DNA of 64,000 nt from an uncultured Roseburia sp. (GTDB taxonomy: Bacteria > Bacillota > Clostridia > Lachnospirales > Lachnospiraceae), in contig CAKQXQ010000008.1 in NCBI GenBank assembly GCA_934292805.1, positions 1 through 64,000 of the forward strand, read 5' to 3'. The translations under genes were made by a program, and so were the position numbers. Positions 36,193-44,119 of this stretch are shown in pieces (position 1 is the first letter of the stretch; each line of letters begins with the position of its first letter). Below the pieces are notes generated by a model. It was not told the DNA's origin. It searched no databases and worked only from the letters and a program-made list of their open reading frames with translations.

Positions 36193-36459
36193 CTTGTATT
36201 AATTTTACGGATAAGAGAGCATTCCTGTAATTAAGAAATAATGTTAAATGAAAAAAAGAAAACCTCGAAGTGCAATTAAAGTGTTCATCTTGGTGGATGA
36301 AAAAACACTTTAGGATCCTCGCTAAGGGAGGATGGTTCTGTTAGACATGAGAAATTAGCCACCATAAGAAGAATTTGACATGTTCAGAAAACAGGGAATT
36401 TATGCGTTTGCTTAAAATGAAGATATCACAAATAAAAGTAATAGGTGGAAGGATAAAAA
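36193..36459. other. intergenic region with two tandem hairpins
   Basis: AAAGTGTT (36278-36285) pairs with AACACTTT (36304-36311), extended by CATC/GATG inside. Directly after, ATCCTC (36315-36320) pairs with GAGGAT (36328-36333). Neither has a T tract. The remainder is AT-rich, with no open frame or family that I recognise. Confidence 0.45.
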
Positions 36460-36990
36460 ATGACTTTTAATATAATAAAAAATGAAAAGACAATAATAGA
36501 GATTGCTAAAGTGGCACTGGGAAATTTAAAGAGAAAAGTTTTATTTGTTGCGGCAATAGGTACAAGTATCTTATTGATATTATATATATATGCTGGAATA
36601 GTGACAAAGAATGATAGAGTAATAGTAATGAGTAAAATCGTGGGTACTTTATTCTTGATAATGACGTTGTTTCTTTTCTGTATAATAAGGTACGGCGCAA
36701 AGGTGTACTGTTTGTTAATGCGCAAGTATAATATAAAAGAATACATTGAAACAATAGAGTTCGCAGAAGAGGATATAATTATATCGAACAATTTAAAAAA
36801 TTCTGTTGTGCAGAGAATAAATTATAATAGAATAAAAAGCAGTGTTTCTGATAGCGATTATTTGATGTTTATTACAAAAAGCGGAATATGCATTTCAATT
36901 GCTCAAAAAGATATTTGCAGTATAGGTAAAGAAAACTTTGAAAGTTTTTTAAAAGAAAAGATGCCACAGGTTAATTTTAAATTGAAATAA
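36460..36990 (+). CDS. YcxB-like membrane protein 3
   Basis: The 176-residue protein has two membrane segments (about residues 27-47 and 58-79). The family's C-terminal pattern follows: EYIETIEFAEEDIIISNNL, INYNRIKSSVSDSDYLMFIT, and FESFLKEKMPQVNFK. Its closest local relative is the product at 32686. GGTGGAAGG lies upstream of the ATG. Function unknown; the repeated occurrence next to RCC1 genes suggests a functional or ancestral module. Confidence 0.74.
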   Translation: MTFNIIKNEKTIIEIAKVALGNLKRKVLFVAAIGTSILLILYIYAGIVTKNDRVIVMSKIVGTLFLIMTLFLFCIIRYGAKVYCLLMRKYNIKEYIETIEFAEEDIIISNNLKNSVVQRINYNRIKSSVSDSDYLMFITKSGICISIAQKDICSIGKENFESFLKEKMPQVNFKLK

Positions 36991-37078
36991 TAAGAGAAAC
37001 GGGATTAATCTGTACAAGAATAGGCTAGAAAGAGATATTACCAGTTTCCAAAAGAACATCAGTGGAAAAGGAGCAGAA

Positions 37079-37654
37079 ATGAAATACAAAATAGTCAGCC
37101 ACACAAAAGCGTTTGTAGAATTATTTTGGAAGATAAAAGATTGGCAGTATCTGGCATTATACAGAGTCTTTGTTGCAACGATAATATTTTTAACAATTTG
37201 CATAATAAAAAAAGCACCAGTTGGATTCATCATTGCTACAATATTTGTTTCCATTGCAGCTTTTATGCTTCCTGCAATCGTAATAATAGACCGATGCAAA
37301 ATTGCAGCCATACGATTAGGGGAAAAATATAAGATGGACAATGGAATATGTGAGATTTCTTTATATCCAGATCATATGGAGGTTTCGGATGCGGATACAA
37401 TAAATTATAAGGCAGAATATCAATCCATAACCAATTATTATAAGTTAAAACATTACTATTTTTTCCTTATTGTTACAGATGAGGTGATTCCAGTATTTAT
37501 TGAGAGAAATGTACTTACTCATGAACAGCAGGAAGAACTGGAAGCAATTGTGTGGGAAAAAGCGGCGCAACAGAAAGAACAGTCTGTAAAGACAATTAAG
37601 GAAAAATTTGCATTTTATAAAATAAGCCCGGAAGGTGATATGTATGGTGTATGA
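37079..37654 (+). CDS. YcxB-like membrane protein 4
   Basis: The 191-residue protein has two membrane segments (about residues 27-44 and 47-67). A PH-like C-terminal half contains GICEISLYPDHMEVSDAD, NYKAEYQSITNYYKLKHYYF, and a basic, Gln-rich tail. It is the most diverged of the group. AAAGGAG precedes the ATG, and its end overlaps the start of the next YcxB-like gene by 11 nt. Confidence 0.68.
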   Translation: MKYKIVSHTKAFVELFWKIKDWQYLALYRVFVATIIFLTICIIKKAPVGFIIATIFVSIAAFMLPAIVIIDRCKIAAIRLGEKYKMDNGICEISLYPDHMEVSDADTINYKAEYQSITNYYKLKHYYFFLIVTDEVIPVFIERNVLTHEQQEELEAIVWEKAAQQKEQSVKTIKEKFAFYKISPEGDMYGV

Positions 37655-38147
37655 GACAGTTATTGACAGAAAATTATTGTATCGGTTATATTCTTTAAAT
37701 CGATTCGCTAAAACGGGCATAGTTGGAGTAATTCTCTGTATAAGACTTCTGCTGTCAGTCATTCGGGCAGAAACAGACAGCATATTTTTGATTGTATCCA
37801 CAGTACTAATTTTATGGGGCATTACAGAAATTATAGTGGCGTTGATCGGTCGCAAAAGAGAGGCTGTCAAAGTGCTGGAAAAAAATCATATCACTCAGTT
37901 TTGCCAGCAGATTATTTTTGAAGAGGACAATATCAAAATTAAGAATATGTTGAATCAGAAAGAATTTGAGATTCCTTATGGCGAGATAAAAAAAGTAAGA
38001 AAGAAAAAATATCTTCTTGTTTTCCGGACAAAGGATGCACATATTTTTGTACTTGATAAATGGCAGATGTCAATCCCGCAGCAGGATCAGTTGCTTTGGA
38101 TAATTCAGAAGAAAATGCCTTGGCTTCGGATGAAAGGATTGGCGTAA
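37644..38147 (+). CDS. YcxB-like membrane protein 5
   Basis: I choose the ATG at 37644, with GAAGG 8 nt upstream, inside the end of the preceding gene. The 167-residue protein has two membrane segments (about residues 22-40 and 48-68). The C-terminal pattern is QFCQQIIFEEDNIKIKNML, IPYGEIKKVRKKKYLLVFRT, and LLWIIQKKMPWLR. It closes a three-gene YcxB-like run and is followed by a terminator. Confidence 0.72.
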   Translation: MVYETVIDRKLLYRLYSLNRFAKTGIVGVILCIRLLLSVIRAETDSIFLIVSTVLILWGITEIIVALIGRKREAVKVLEKNHITQFCQQIIFEEDNIKIKNMLNQKEFEIPYGEIKKVRKKKYLLVFRTKDAHIFVLDKWQMSIPQQDQLLWIIQKKMPWLRMKGLA

Positions 38148-38159
38148 GTACCTAAAATC

Positions 38160-38208
38160 AAAATGCCTCCTATGATAAATAGAAAATCACAAGAGGCATT
38201 TTAGATTT
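38160..38208 (+). terminator. intrinsic terminator after the YcxB-like run
   Basis: AAAATGCCTC (38160-38169) pairs with GAGGCATTTT (38193-38202), followed by AGATTTTT. It can also serve the - strand pseudogene converging from the right. Confidence 0.75.
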
Positions 38209-38224
38209 TTACAGATAATGTGGA

Positions 38225-38580
38225 TTAAGCATTATAAAATTCGTCGATTCCTTCTATAAGCTCATTGCATACTTGAATAGACATACTAAGTGCAAATTTC
38301 CATACATTGGAATAGAACCATAGCCAGAAGCAACTTCTAAGCCGATGTCAGCGAATCCGTAAGAAGATCCGTCACCGGTTACCTGAACCCAGTTACCTTT
38401 TGTGCTTTCAACATAATTAATGCCCTTCCATTCTGGATGTCTGTCACCTGTCATACTTGAGCGACATGCTACGCGGCAGTTAGCAGGCGGATCAATGATA
38501 AAGCCACCAGAGAGTTTCCCGGCTGAATTACGGAAAACAATATTGCAGTAATAGTAATCACCACCCCATATCTAATTAGT
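38225..38580 (-). pseudogene. 5'-truncated, frameshifted small gene behind an intact alternative-sigma promoter
   Basis: On the - strand a frame reads IWGGDYYYCNIVFRNSAGKL and continues through GDRHPEWKGINYVESTKGN to about base 38325. The plausible continuation SNVWKFALSMSIQVCNELIE then runs in another frame to a TAA at 38225-38227. No start codon or ribosome binding site is left; the promoter -10 abuts the coding remnant. It is rich in Gly, Ser and aromatic residues, like the 179-aa protein, and has no recognised family. Confidence 0.65.
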
Positions 38581-38610
38581 AATAAGAAGATAGGTAATAA
38601 TTTGTAAACT
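38581..38610 (-). promoter_or_regulatory. alternative-sigma promoter of the broken gene
   Basis: Read on the - strand, AAGTTTACA ends at 38603, then 16 nt, then CTTATT (38586-38581). It has the same layout as the promoters of the 179-aa gene and the lysin. Confidence 0.6.
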
Positions 38611-38687
38611 TATAGGGAAAATTTTGGTCTTGTAAATTGGTATTTATATAAATTGCAATAATAATAAAACAATAAAGGAAAAAATAT

Positions 38688-40331
38688 ATGGAAAGAGACA
38701 TAGCGAAAAAAAGAATCATCAGAGCGGTTATTGTGGTTACAGGCATTTTTCTGATTTCTATTTTTATAAAGAAAAATGAGAAAGTTGACCGCTTAGCTGA
38801 AACCGAGAATACAGAGTTTCAGGAAATAATATTAGATACGGAGAATGATTTAAAAACCGAAACACAAGAAAGCAGATACACGTTGCCAACGGAATTTATT
38901 TATGATATGAGACTGGATGCAGAGTCTGTTGAAGATTATTATATAAAGATTAAAGCTGGCGGCAGATACACTATTGATGAAGACGGAGTTTTATGGGGAA
39001 GAGGACCAAATGATTATGGTCAGCTTGGACTTGGACATCGGTGTGAAGGACACAATGAAAAAGTAAAAATGGCAGAGAATGTAGTTCATGTAGATTCAGC
39101 AAATGGGTTTGTGATATGGCTGACAGATAAAGGAGAGTTGTACGGTGTTGGAAATGACAGTTATTATAACTTGTATCAACACACGGAATTTTTGATAGAA
39201 GACTATAATAAACCGGAAGAACAGTGTGTAACGAACCCAGTTTTATTATTGGAGAATGTAAGTTATGCCAGATGTGGCTATACGGATGTAGTAGCTTTGA
39301 AGAAAGATGGAACAGTCTGGACATGGGGATTAGTATGGAAAGATTGTAACGGTGATGGATATGCCAAAAGAAGACCAAAACAGATTCTTTCAGGTGTCAA
39401 GTTCATTACAGGTGGATTATATAATCATGCTGCTTTAAAAGAGGATGGAACAGTTTGGACATGGGGAGATAATGATTATGGAAATTGTGGAAGTGATAAA
39501 GCAGATCATTTTTCAGAACCGCAGATGGTGGCGGATAATGTTGTAAGAGTATGGACAGGATCTTTGAATTATTCATCCCGGGAGATTGACAAAAAAGATC
39601 CTGGGTATTCATTGGAATATGAATCAACAAATGCATATAGTTATAAAAACACGATTATAGAAAAGAAAGATGGCACATTTTATGCATGTGGAATAATCAT
39701 AGATAAAGAAAAATCACCGATACACTATGGATTAGTAGGTGCTTATATATTTCAAACGGGAGAGTTTGTCCAGTTGGATTGGAATGAAGCTATGTTGAAC
39801 AAAGCACAGAAAGAATTTGTATTTGATCCATTAACAAAAGTACCTGGTGATATAGAGCCGGATGAGGTAGAATATATCAGAAGATATGCAATACCAGAGC
39901 AAACGTTTGATGTATATCTGGAAGATTGGGGAAATGTGACATTTGTGACCTGTGAACGAAGTCTGCAAGAAGAATATGCCAGTAAAGATGTAAAGTTTTA
40001 TCTTGTAAAAGGTGATCAGGTATTATATAAATTCCCATATCGCTATAAGAATAACTACACAGGGAATGGGGGAATTGGAAGATTGGAAGAAGTAAAGGCG
40101 ATTGCTTTTCGTGACATCAATCGAGATGGTAAAAAAGATGTAATTATTATTTCGCATTATTTTCCAAGTATGCTTGATAATTATATTTGCGATGTAAGAG
40201 TTCACATTTATGTGGCAGAAGAAAAAAGTTTCCGCTGTGCATCAGAAATATCCGAAGATATTGAAGAAAATGTAGATTGGGAAAATATAACAATCGATAG
40301 AGTATGTAATTACCTGAATTCAAAAGAATAG
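38688..40331 (+). CDS. RCC1-repeat membrane-anchored protein with C-terminal domain (547 aa)
   Basis: An N-terminal anchor (about residues 9-27) and a Glu/Thr stalk precede RCC1-type blades (about 80-330). These include GVLWGRGPNDYGQLGLGH, GELYGVGNDSYYN, and two DGTVWTWG repeats. Residues from about 385 to the end form a separate domain with AFRDINRDGKKDVIIISHY, an FG-GAP/EF-hand-like calcium loop (D-I-N-R-D-G-K-K-D). The middle of the gene is duplicated almost exactly at 33661-34197. Probable surface-exposed propeller; function unknown. It diverges from the broken - strand gene. Confidence 0.8.
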   Translation: MERDIAKKRIIRAVIVVTGIFLISIFIKKNEKVDRLAETENTEFQEIILDTENDLKTETQESRYTLPTEFIYDMRLDAESVEDYYIKIKAGGRYTIDEDGVLWGRGPNDYGQLGLGHRCEGHNEKVKMAENVVHVDSANGFVIWLTDKGELYGVGNDSYYNLYQHTEFLIEDYNKPEEQCVTNPVLLLENVSYARCGYTDVVALKKDGTVWTWGLVWKDCNGDGYAKRRPKQILSGVKFITGGLYNHAALKEDGTVWTWGDNDYGNCGSDKADHFSEPQMVADNVVRVWTGSLNYSSREIDKKDPGYSLEYESTNAYSYKNTIIEKKDGTFYACGIIIDKEKSPIHYGLVGAYIFQTGEFVQLDWNEAMLNKAQKEFVFDPLTKVPGDIEPDEVEYIRRYAIPEQTFDVYLEDWGNVTFVTCERSLQEEYASKDVKFYLVKGDQVLYKFPYRYKNNYTGNGGIGRLEEVKAIAFRDINRDGKKDVIIISHYFPSMLDNYICDVRVHIYVAEEKSFRCASEISEDIEENVDWENITIDRVCNYLNSKE

Positions 40332-40338
40332 AATAGGT

Positions 40339-40382
40339 AAAACCCCTCTTATTAGCCTAATGGCTATATATAGAGAGGTTTT
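40339..40382. terminator. bidirectional terminator between the RCC1 gene and the lysin gene
   Basis: AAAACCCCTCT (40339-40349) pairs with AGAGAGGTTTT (40372-40382) with one mismatch, enclosing an inner AGCC/GGCT stem. T runs flank it on both strands; the two genes converge here. Confidence 0.8.
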
Positions 40383-40397
40383 ATCTATTAAAATGTT

Positions 40398-42812
40398 TTA
40401 AATATAAGAGATGGAATAATACTCAGTATTTTCTGTAAGAGGTTTTTGATAGGCAGCCCCATTACCATTATAAATCTGACCTATTTGATAAAAATCTCTG
40501 GCTTTGCATGCAGCAAGTAATGCACCATCCCGGTAGGATAGAAGAAAATCTTTATATCCACTGAGCTGATTAAGTTCATCATCTTTAAAGAAATTATACA
40601 TATCAGTTGCAGATTTACAGATGGCGATTTTGCCTTGGTCATCTTTATGGTTGATACATTCGTAATTGCCACCCATTATCTGAGGCAGCCCCATACTGAT
40701 CGCTTTGCAAGCGGCTTCAGAGTCAATTGTAGAAGCTAATTCGAATGCCTCATATTCACTGGTTTGACCGTTACCGTGAGTTTTCTTCCATTCACCCTCT
40801 TTGTAATAATAGTGAATGTCATTTTCAATTTTGAATACACTGACTGCTGCAGGAGCATTTCCGACTGCTTCTAGGAACGTATGATTTTCAAATCTGATTT
40901 TAAGTTTGTCGTTAATCAAACCTATACCGCCGGATTCTGTCAGAAGAATTCCACCAAGTACGTCCTCATCAATTCCAGTATTGACAGAAATTTCAGCAAT
41001 AGTGGAGCCATGTCTTCTGCGTAAATTTCTGGCATCAGAAGTTGTGGATTTACAGGATTCCAAAACCATAAGAAAATCTTTCGATACATTGCTACTGGTA
41101 GGCAGTCCAAAATCATATTCTAAATTGTAAATAGCAGCTAAAGTTCCGGTGGAAAAACGACCATCCGGAAATCCGCAGGAATATCCGGCTACGTTTAGCT
41201 TTTTCTGCATAGTTTCCACTCCACTACTATAGCGGAGTTTGCTGTCAGGACGAAAATATCCTGTTCCGGAAAGAACATCTTCATAAGTATATCTGGAATT
41301 ATCATAACCTACAAAGCCTGGGAGAAAATTTTGTGGTGCAGTAGCTGTTCTTCGTGGAGATGCAATGCATTTATCATAATCCATATTAGCAAATTCAGAA
41401 TCTTTTTTCCCTACTGTAGTAAACTGATCATATGCCCAGTTTTCAGGCATCTTCTGACCTATATTGCATGTGAAGCCAGATGACATGTCACATACAAAAC
41501 TGCTGCTGCAAAGATTATTTTCAGCCAGTTTGGTGCATACATAGCGAGGTGCATAAACACCCAACTTATAAACATTAGAAAGAATTTTTTTTGCAGCATC
41601 AAAATATGGAATGATCTTACTTTCGATATCTGCAAATAGTACATCAAAATCCACACTGAAATAAATAGTGGCAGAAGATGGGAAACCAAAATTTTGAGCT
41701 GCCTTCATAGCTTCAACAGCATCTTTAGAACCTTGAGTGGCAGAAAAATAAGCTGCACTATTACCACTTGTCTGAAAGATAGGGAAAATATTTAAACCTT
41801 CTGTGATAAGGATTTCCATTTCATCATAGGTTAGAGCTTTATTTAAGGCTCCATCAACAGAAGCATTTGTCAAATATCTACCGACATCTGTATATCCGGC
41901 AGCTTTAATCGCAGCAGCATTTGCAGTCGTAATTTTTGTGGCTGTGTCGAGTGCAGTTGCTTTTCTATCAGAAGAACCTTTACTTGTCACAAGTGAAGCC
42001 CATGTCTGCTTGCCGCAGATTCCATCTGGATTAAGTCCGATAAAGTCTTGAAATTTCTTTAAACTTGTGTAGGTATTGTTGTCAAAACTTTCACTGAATC
42101 CAGGAAAAAATCCATTAATAGTAAGGCACCACTGGAGAATTCTTTTTGAATTTGTAAAACCGTTGGTGTTAACGGAAAGAGTTGGAGCTTTTTTGAGTGT
42201 TCCAGGTCCGAAGCCACCATCGACAGTAGTACCCCATTCGATTTGTAATGCCTTAATTAGATTCTTTTGTGAATTACGATCCCAGAGCCCATTAGGTGCA
42301 ATCAAGCCAATTGTAGAACCATAGTATTTATTAAGGCCCATCTGAATTTGATGCTTATAGGTATCGTAAACATCGTTAGTTTCTTTGAAACCATATCCAT
42401 TTGTGTTCATAATTCCCTTAAGTATATAAGGATATACAATTTTGTCAGGAGTAATACCGGCTAAAGTCTGGAAAGTGGCAACAGCTTTTGCCGTTAAAGA
42501 CCCAAAAATTCCTGTAAATCCTCCGGGAGAAATACCTTTACACCATAAAGAACCCTGCAAAATGTAGATGATATTTTTCGGAACATCTGACTCTGGAATA
42601 AGGCTTTCCTTTAAAGTTGGACATTTGCTTAAAGTGTCATTGCCAAATACTCCGTCTGGTTTACTGCATCCAATTTCAATTTGTAAAGCATAAATTAAGG
42701 CCTTAAATGTTGCCTGTCCGGTTCGTCCATCTTCGTCAATAGTTGGAAAACCATTAATGTTTCCGTACGTTTTGTTTAACCATTTTTGTGTTTGTAATAC
42801 ACGTGAATCCAT
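40398..42812 (-). CDS. 804-residue peptidoglycan hydrolase: five PG-binding modules, DUF1906-like GH domain and N-acetylmuramidase
   Basis: I choose the ATG at 42812 (MDSRVLQTQKWLNKTYGN), with AAGGTGG 8 nt upstream. Four PG_binding_1-like modules span about residues 1-280 (for example DGVFGNDTL and NPDGICGKQTWASL). A DUF1906/GH25-like barrel follows at about 285-490, with GYTDVGRYL, PIFQTSG, and IYFSVDFDV. A fifth binding module is at about 525-590. A DUF3380-type N-acetylmuramidase ends it (about 605-800), with LTESGG, RFENHTF, and SMGLPQIMGGNY. There is no signal peptide or membrane segment. It has the island's AGTTTACA-N16-CTTTCT promoter. It resembles phage endolysins by domains, but no phage genes are near. 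Confidence 0.88.
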   Translation of the reverse strand: MDSRVLQTQKWLNKTYGNINGFPTIDEDGRTGQATFKALIYALQIEIGCSKPDGVFGNDTLSKCPTLKESLIPESDVPKNIIYILQGSLWCKGISPGGFTGIFGSLTAKAVATFQTLAGITPDKIVYPYILKGIMNTNGYGFKETNDVYDTYKHQIQMGLNKYYGSTIGLIAPNGLWDRNSQKNLIKALQIEWGTTVDGGFGPGTLKKAPTLSVNTNGFTNSKRILQWCLTINGFFPGFSESFDNNTYTSLKKFQDFIGLNPDGICGKQTWASLVTSKGSSDRKATALDTATKITTANAAAIKAAGYTDVGRYLTNASVDGALNKALTYDEMEILITEGLNIFPIFQTSGNSAAYFSATQGSKDAVEAMKAAQNFGFPSSATIYFSVDFDVLFADIESKIIPYFDAAKKILSNVYKLGVYAPRYVCTKLAENNLCSSSFVCDMSSGFTCNIGQKMPENWAYDQFTTVGKKDSEFANMDYDKCIASPRRTATAPQNFLPGFVGYDNSRYTYEDVLSGTGYFRPDSKLRYSSGVETMQKKLNVAGYSCGFPDGRFSTGTLAAIYNLEYDFGLPTSSNVSKDFLMVLESCKSTTSDARNLRRRHGSTIAEISVNTGIDEDVLGGILLTESGGIGLINDKLKIRFENHTFLEAVGNAPAAVSVFKIENDIHYYYKEGEWKKTHGNGQTSEYEAFELASTIDSEAACKAISMGLPQIMGGNYECINHKDDQGKIAICKSATDMYNFFKDDELNQLSGYKDFLLSYRDGALLAACKARDFYQIGQIYNGNGAAYQKPLTENTEYYSISYI

Positions 42813-42855
42813 ATAAATTTCCACCTTTCGTTTGATTTGTAAGCTTACATCATAT

Positions 42856-42885
42856 AGAAAGAAGCTTTGAAGTTAAATGTAAACT
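42856..42885 (-). promoter_or_regulatory. alternative-sigma promoter of the lysin gene
   Basis: Read on the - strand, CAGTTTACA ends at 42878, then 16 nt, then CTTTCT (42861-42856) and TATATG. A second TGTAAACT copy occurs at 42971-42978, without a matching -10. Confidence 0.65.
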
Positions 42886-43032
42886 GAAAATAGAAATAAT
42901 TAATTAGAATTGAGACGAGACATAAAATAAAAATAGAAACTAAAAACACTTGTAAATATGAAGAAAATCATGTAAACTAAAAAAATAGTTTCTAAATTTA
43001 AAATATCATGCTTATTACCTTAAGGGTGATAT

Positions 43033-43557
43033 TTGATGAATGAAACTACAACAGATAAAGTACGTGCTTACAAGAATGGAGATTTGGCAGCTATGAATCA
43101 GCTATTAGAACAATTCGAGCCATTAATAAAAAGTCAGGCACGTGATTTTGGAGCAAATGAGAAGGAAGATGCAGCACAGGAACTGAGGATTGCATTATTT
43201 CAGGCAGTACAGCAGATTGAGTATTTTGATTCCGAAGCACAGGTGAACAGCTATATTATCAAATCTGTAAAATCGAAAAAAATATATCTGTACCGGAAAC
43301 ATAAGAAAAAGTGCGAATATGAAACTGCAATACTAGAGGATATGGACTTCAAAATGAGAGACAATGCATACGAAGATGCAGTATTTTATACGGATTTGGT
43401 TCGACATATTGAGAAAATGCCAGAAAAGTATCGCAATATTCTGACACAGATTTTGGAAGGAAAGAATGATTCTGAAATTGCGGATAACATGAATCTTTCC
43501 AGACAATATGTGAACCGCATAAAGAAAAAGATGCTTTCAGAAGAAAACATCTTTTAA
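43033..43557 (+). CDS. small sigma-70 family factor (TcdR/UviA-like candidate)
   Basis: The 174-residue protein has a region 2-like half with LLEQFEPLIKSQARDFG and EDAAQELRIALFQAVQQIE. A region 4 helix-turn-helix follows: MPEKYRNILTQILEGKNDSE and IADNMNLSRQYVNRIKKK. There is no region 1 or 3, the layout of ECF and of clostridial group 5 (TcdR, BotR, UviA) factors. It diverges from the lysin gene. Three units nearby share a TTTACA -35, which that group is known to use. I infer it drives them. Membership of group 5 rather than another small-sigma class is not proven. Confidence 0.82.
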   Translation: MMNETTTDKVRAYKNGDLAAMNQLLEQFEPLIKSQARDFGANEKEDAAQELRIALFQAVQQIEYFDSEAQVNSYIIKSVKSKKIYLYRKHKKKCEYETAILEDMDFKMRDNAYEDAVFYTDLVRHIEKMPEKYRNILTQILEGKNDSEIADNMNLSRQYVNRIKKKMLSEENIF

Positions 43558-43573
43558 AGAAAGTCAACATGAT

Positions 43574-43834
43574 TTAAATATTAGTATCCAGAGGCTTTAA
43601 TAATTTATAAGGCTCTACGTTCAGTTCCCTCGCAATATTGAAGAAAGTTTCCATAGAGAATGAACGTATATTATTTGTAGATTCTAACTGACTGATATAA
43701 GATGTTGACAGATTTACCTTTTCAGCAAGTACTGCTTGGGTATAGCCTACACATCTGCGATAATGGCTAATATTGAGTGCAATTGTGTGATAATAATCAA
43801 CATTTTCAAATTTTGGTGTTGCTGTTTTTGACAT
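43574..43834 (-). CDS. XRE family transcriptional regulator
   Basis: The 86-residue protein is a single helix-turn-helix domain: IALNISHYRRCVGYTQAVLA, then KVNLSTSYISQLESTNN, with recognition helix SYISQLE. FFNIARELNVEPYKLL ends it. It converges on the sigma gene and diverges from the M56 gene, so it could control either. AAAGGAG precedes the ATG on the - strand. Confidence 0.88.
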   Translation of the reverse strand: MSKTATPKFENVDYYHTIALNISHYRRCVGYTQAVLAEKVNLSTSYISQLESTNNIRSFSMETFFNIARELNVEPYKLLKPLDTNI

Positions 43835-43937
43835 AAAAATCTCCTTTCATTTGTCCGATATTAGATTGTAGTGACAAATGATATAAATAGCATACATTTA
43901 TTATTTGAAAATATAAATCAACGCAAAATGATAAAAT

Positions 43938-43961
43938 ATTAACGGAGAGTTAATGTATAAT
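43938..43961 (+). promoter_or_regulatory. palindromic operator overlapping a -10 element upstream of the M56 gene
   Basis: ATTAAC (43938-43943) and GTTAAT (43949-43954) form a 6-bp inverted repeat with a 5-nt centre. It is followed after one base by TATAAT (43956-43961). No good -35 is present. Candidate regulators are the BlaI-type or XRE proteins of this island. Confidence 0.4.
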
Positions 43962-44022
43962 GAAATTACAGGCGAAATACTTTATCATAAACTATAGACT
44001 TAGTTTTTAGGAGGATAAGTCG

Positions 44023-44097
44023 GTGAAGAATATAATAAAGGTAGGGAAGACATTGCCCATTAGAAGCTGCCGCCTGAAAATGACAGAAATAAAATAA
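44023..44097 (+). CDS. possible 24-residue peptide upstream of the M56 gene
   Basis: A GTG start with a strong TTAGGAGGATAA ribosome binding site opens a 24-codon frame (MKNIIKVGKTLPIRSCRLKM and four more residues). It ends 22 nt before the M56 gene. It could be a leader peptide, a small basic membrane-active or signalling peptide, or the start of a decayed gene. The good ribosome binding site is the only support. Confidence 0.35.
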   Translation: MKNIIKVGKTLPIRSCRLKMTEIK

Positions 44098-44119
44098 GTA
44101 ATACTGGGAGAAGATACAG

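Noticed and set aside
40398..42812. Prophage lysis cassette
   Set aside because: Lysin and holin-like genes are present, but no portal, terminase, capsid, tail or integrase gene is seen, and the lysin and holin-like genes are on opposite strands 3 kb apart.
42951..42978. Two further TGTAAA copies upstream of the lysin as extra alternative-sigma promoters
   Set aside because: At the 16-nt spacing the expected CTT element is missing (TACAAG and ATTTTT instead). They might be spare binding half-sites, but I do not call promoters.
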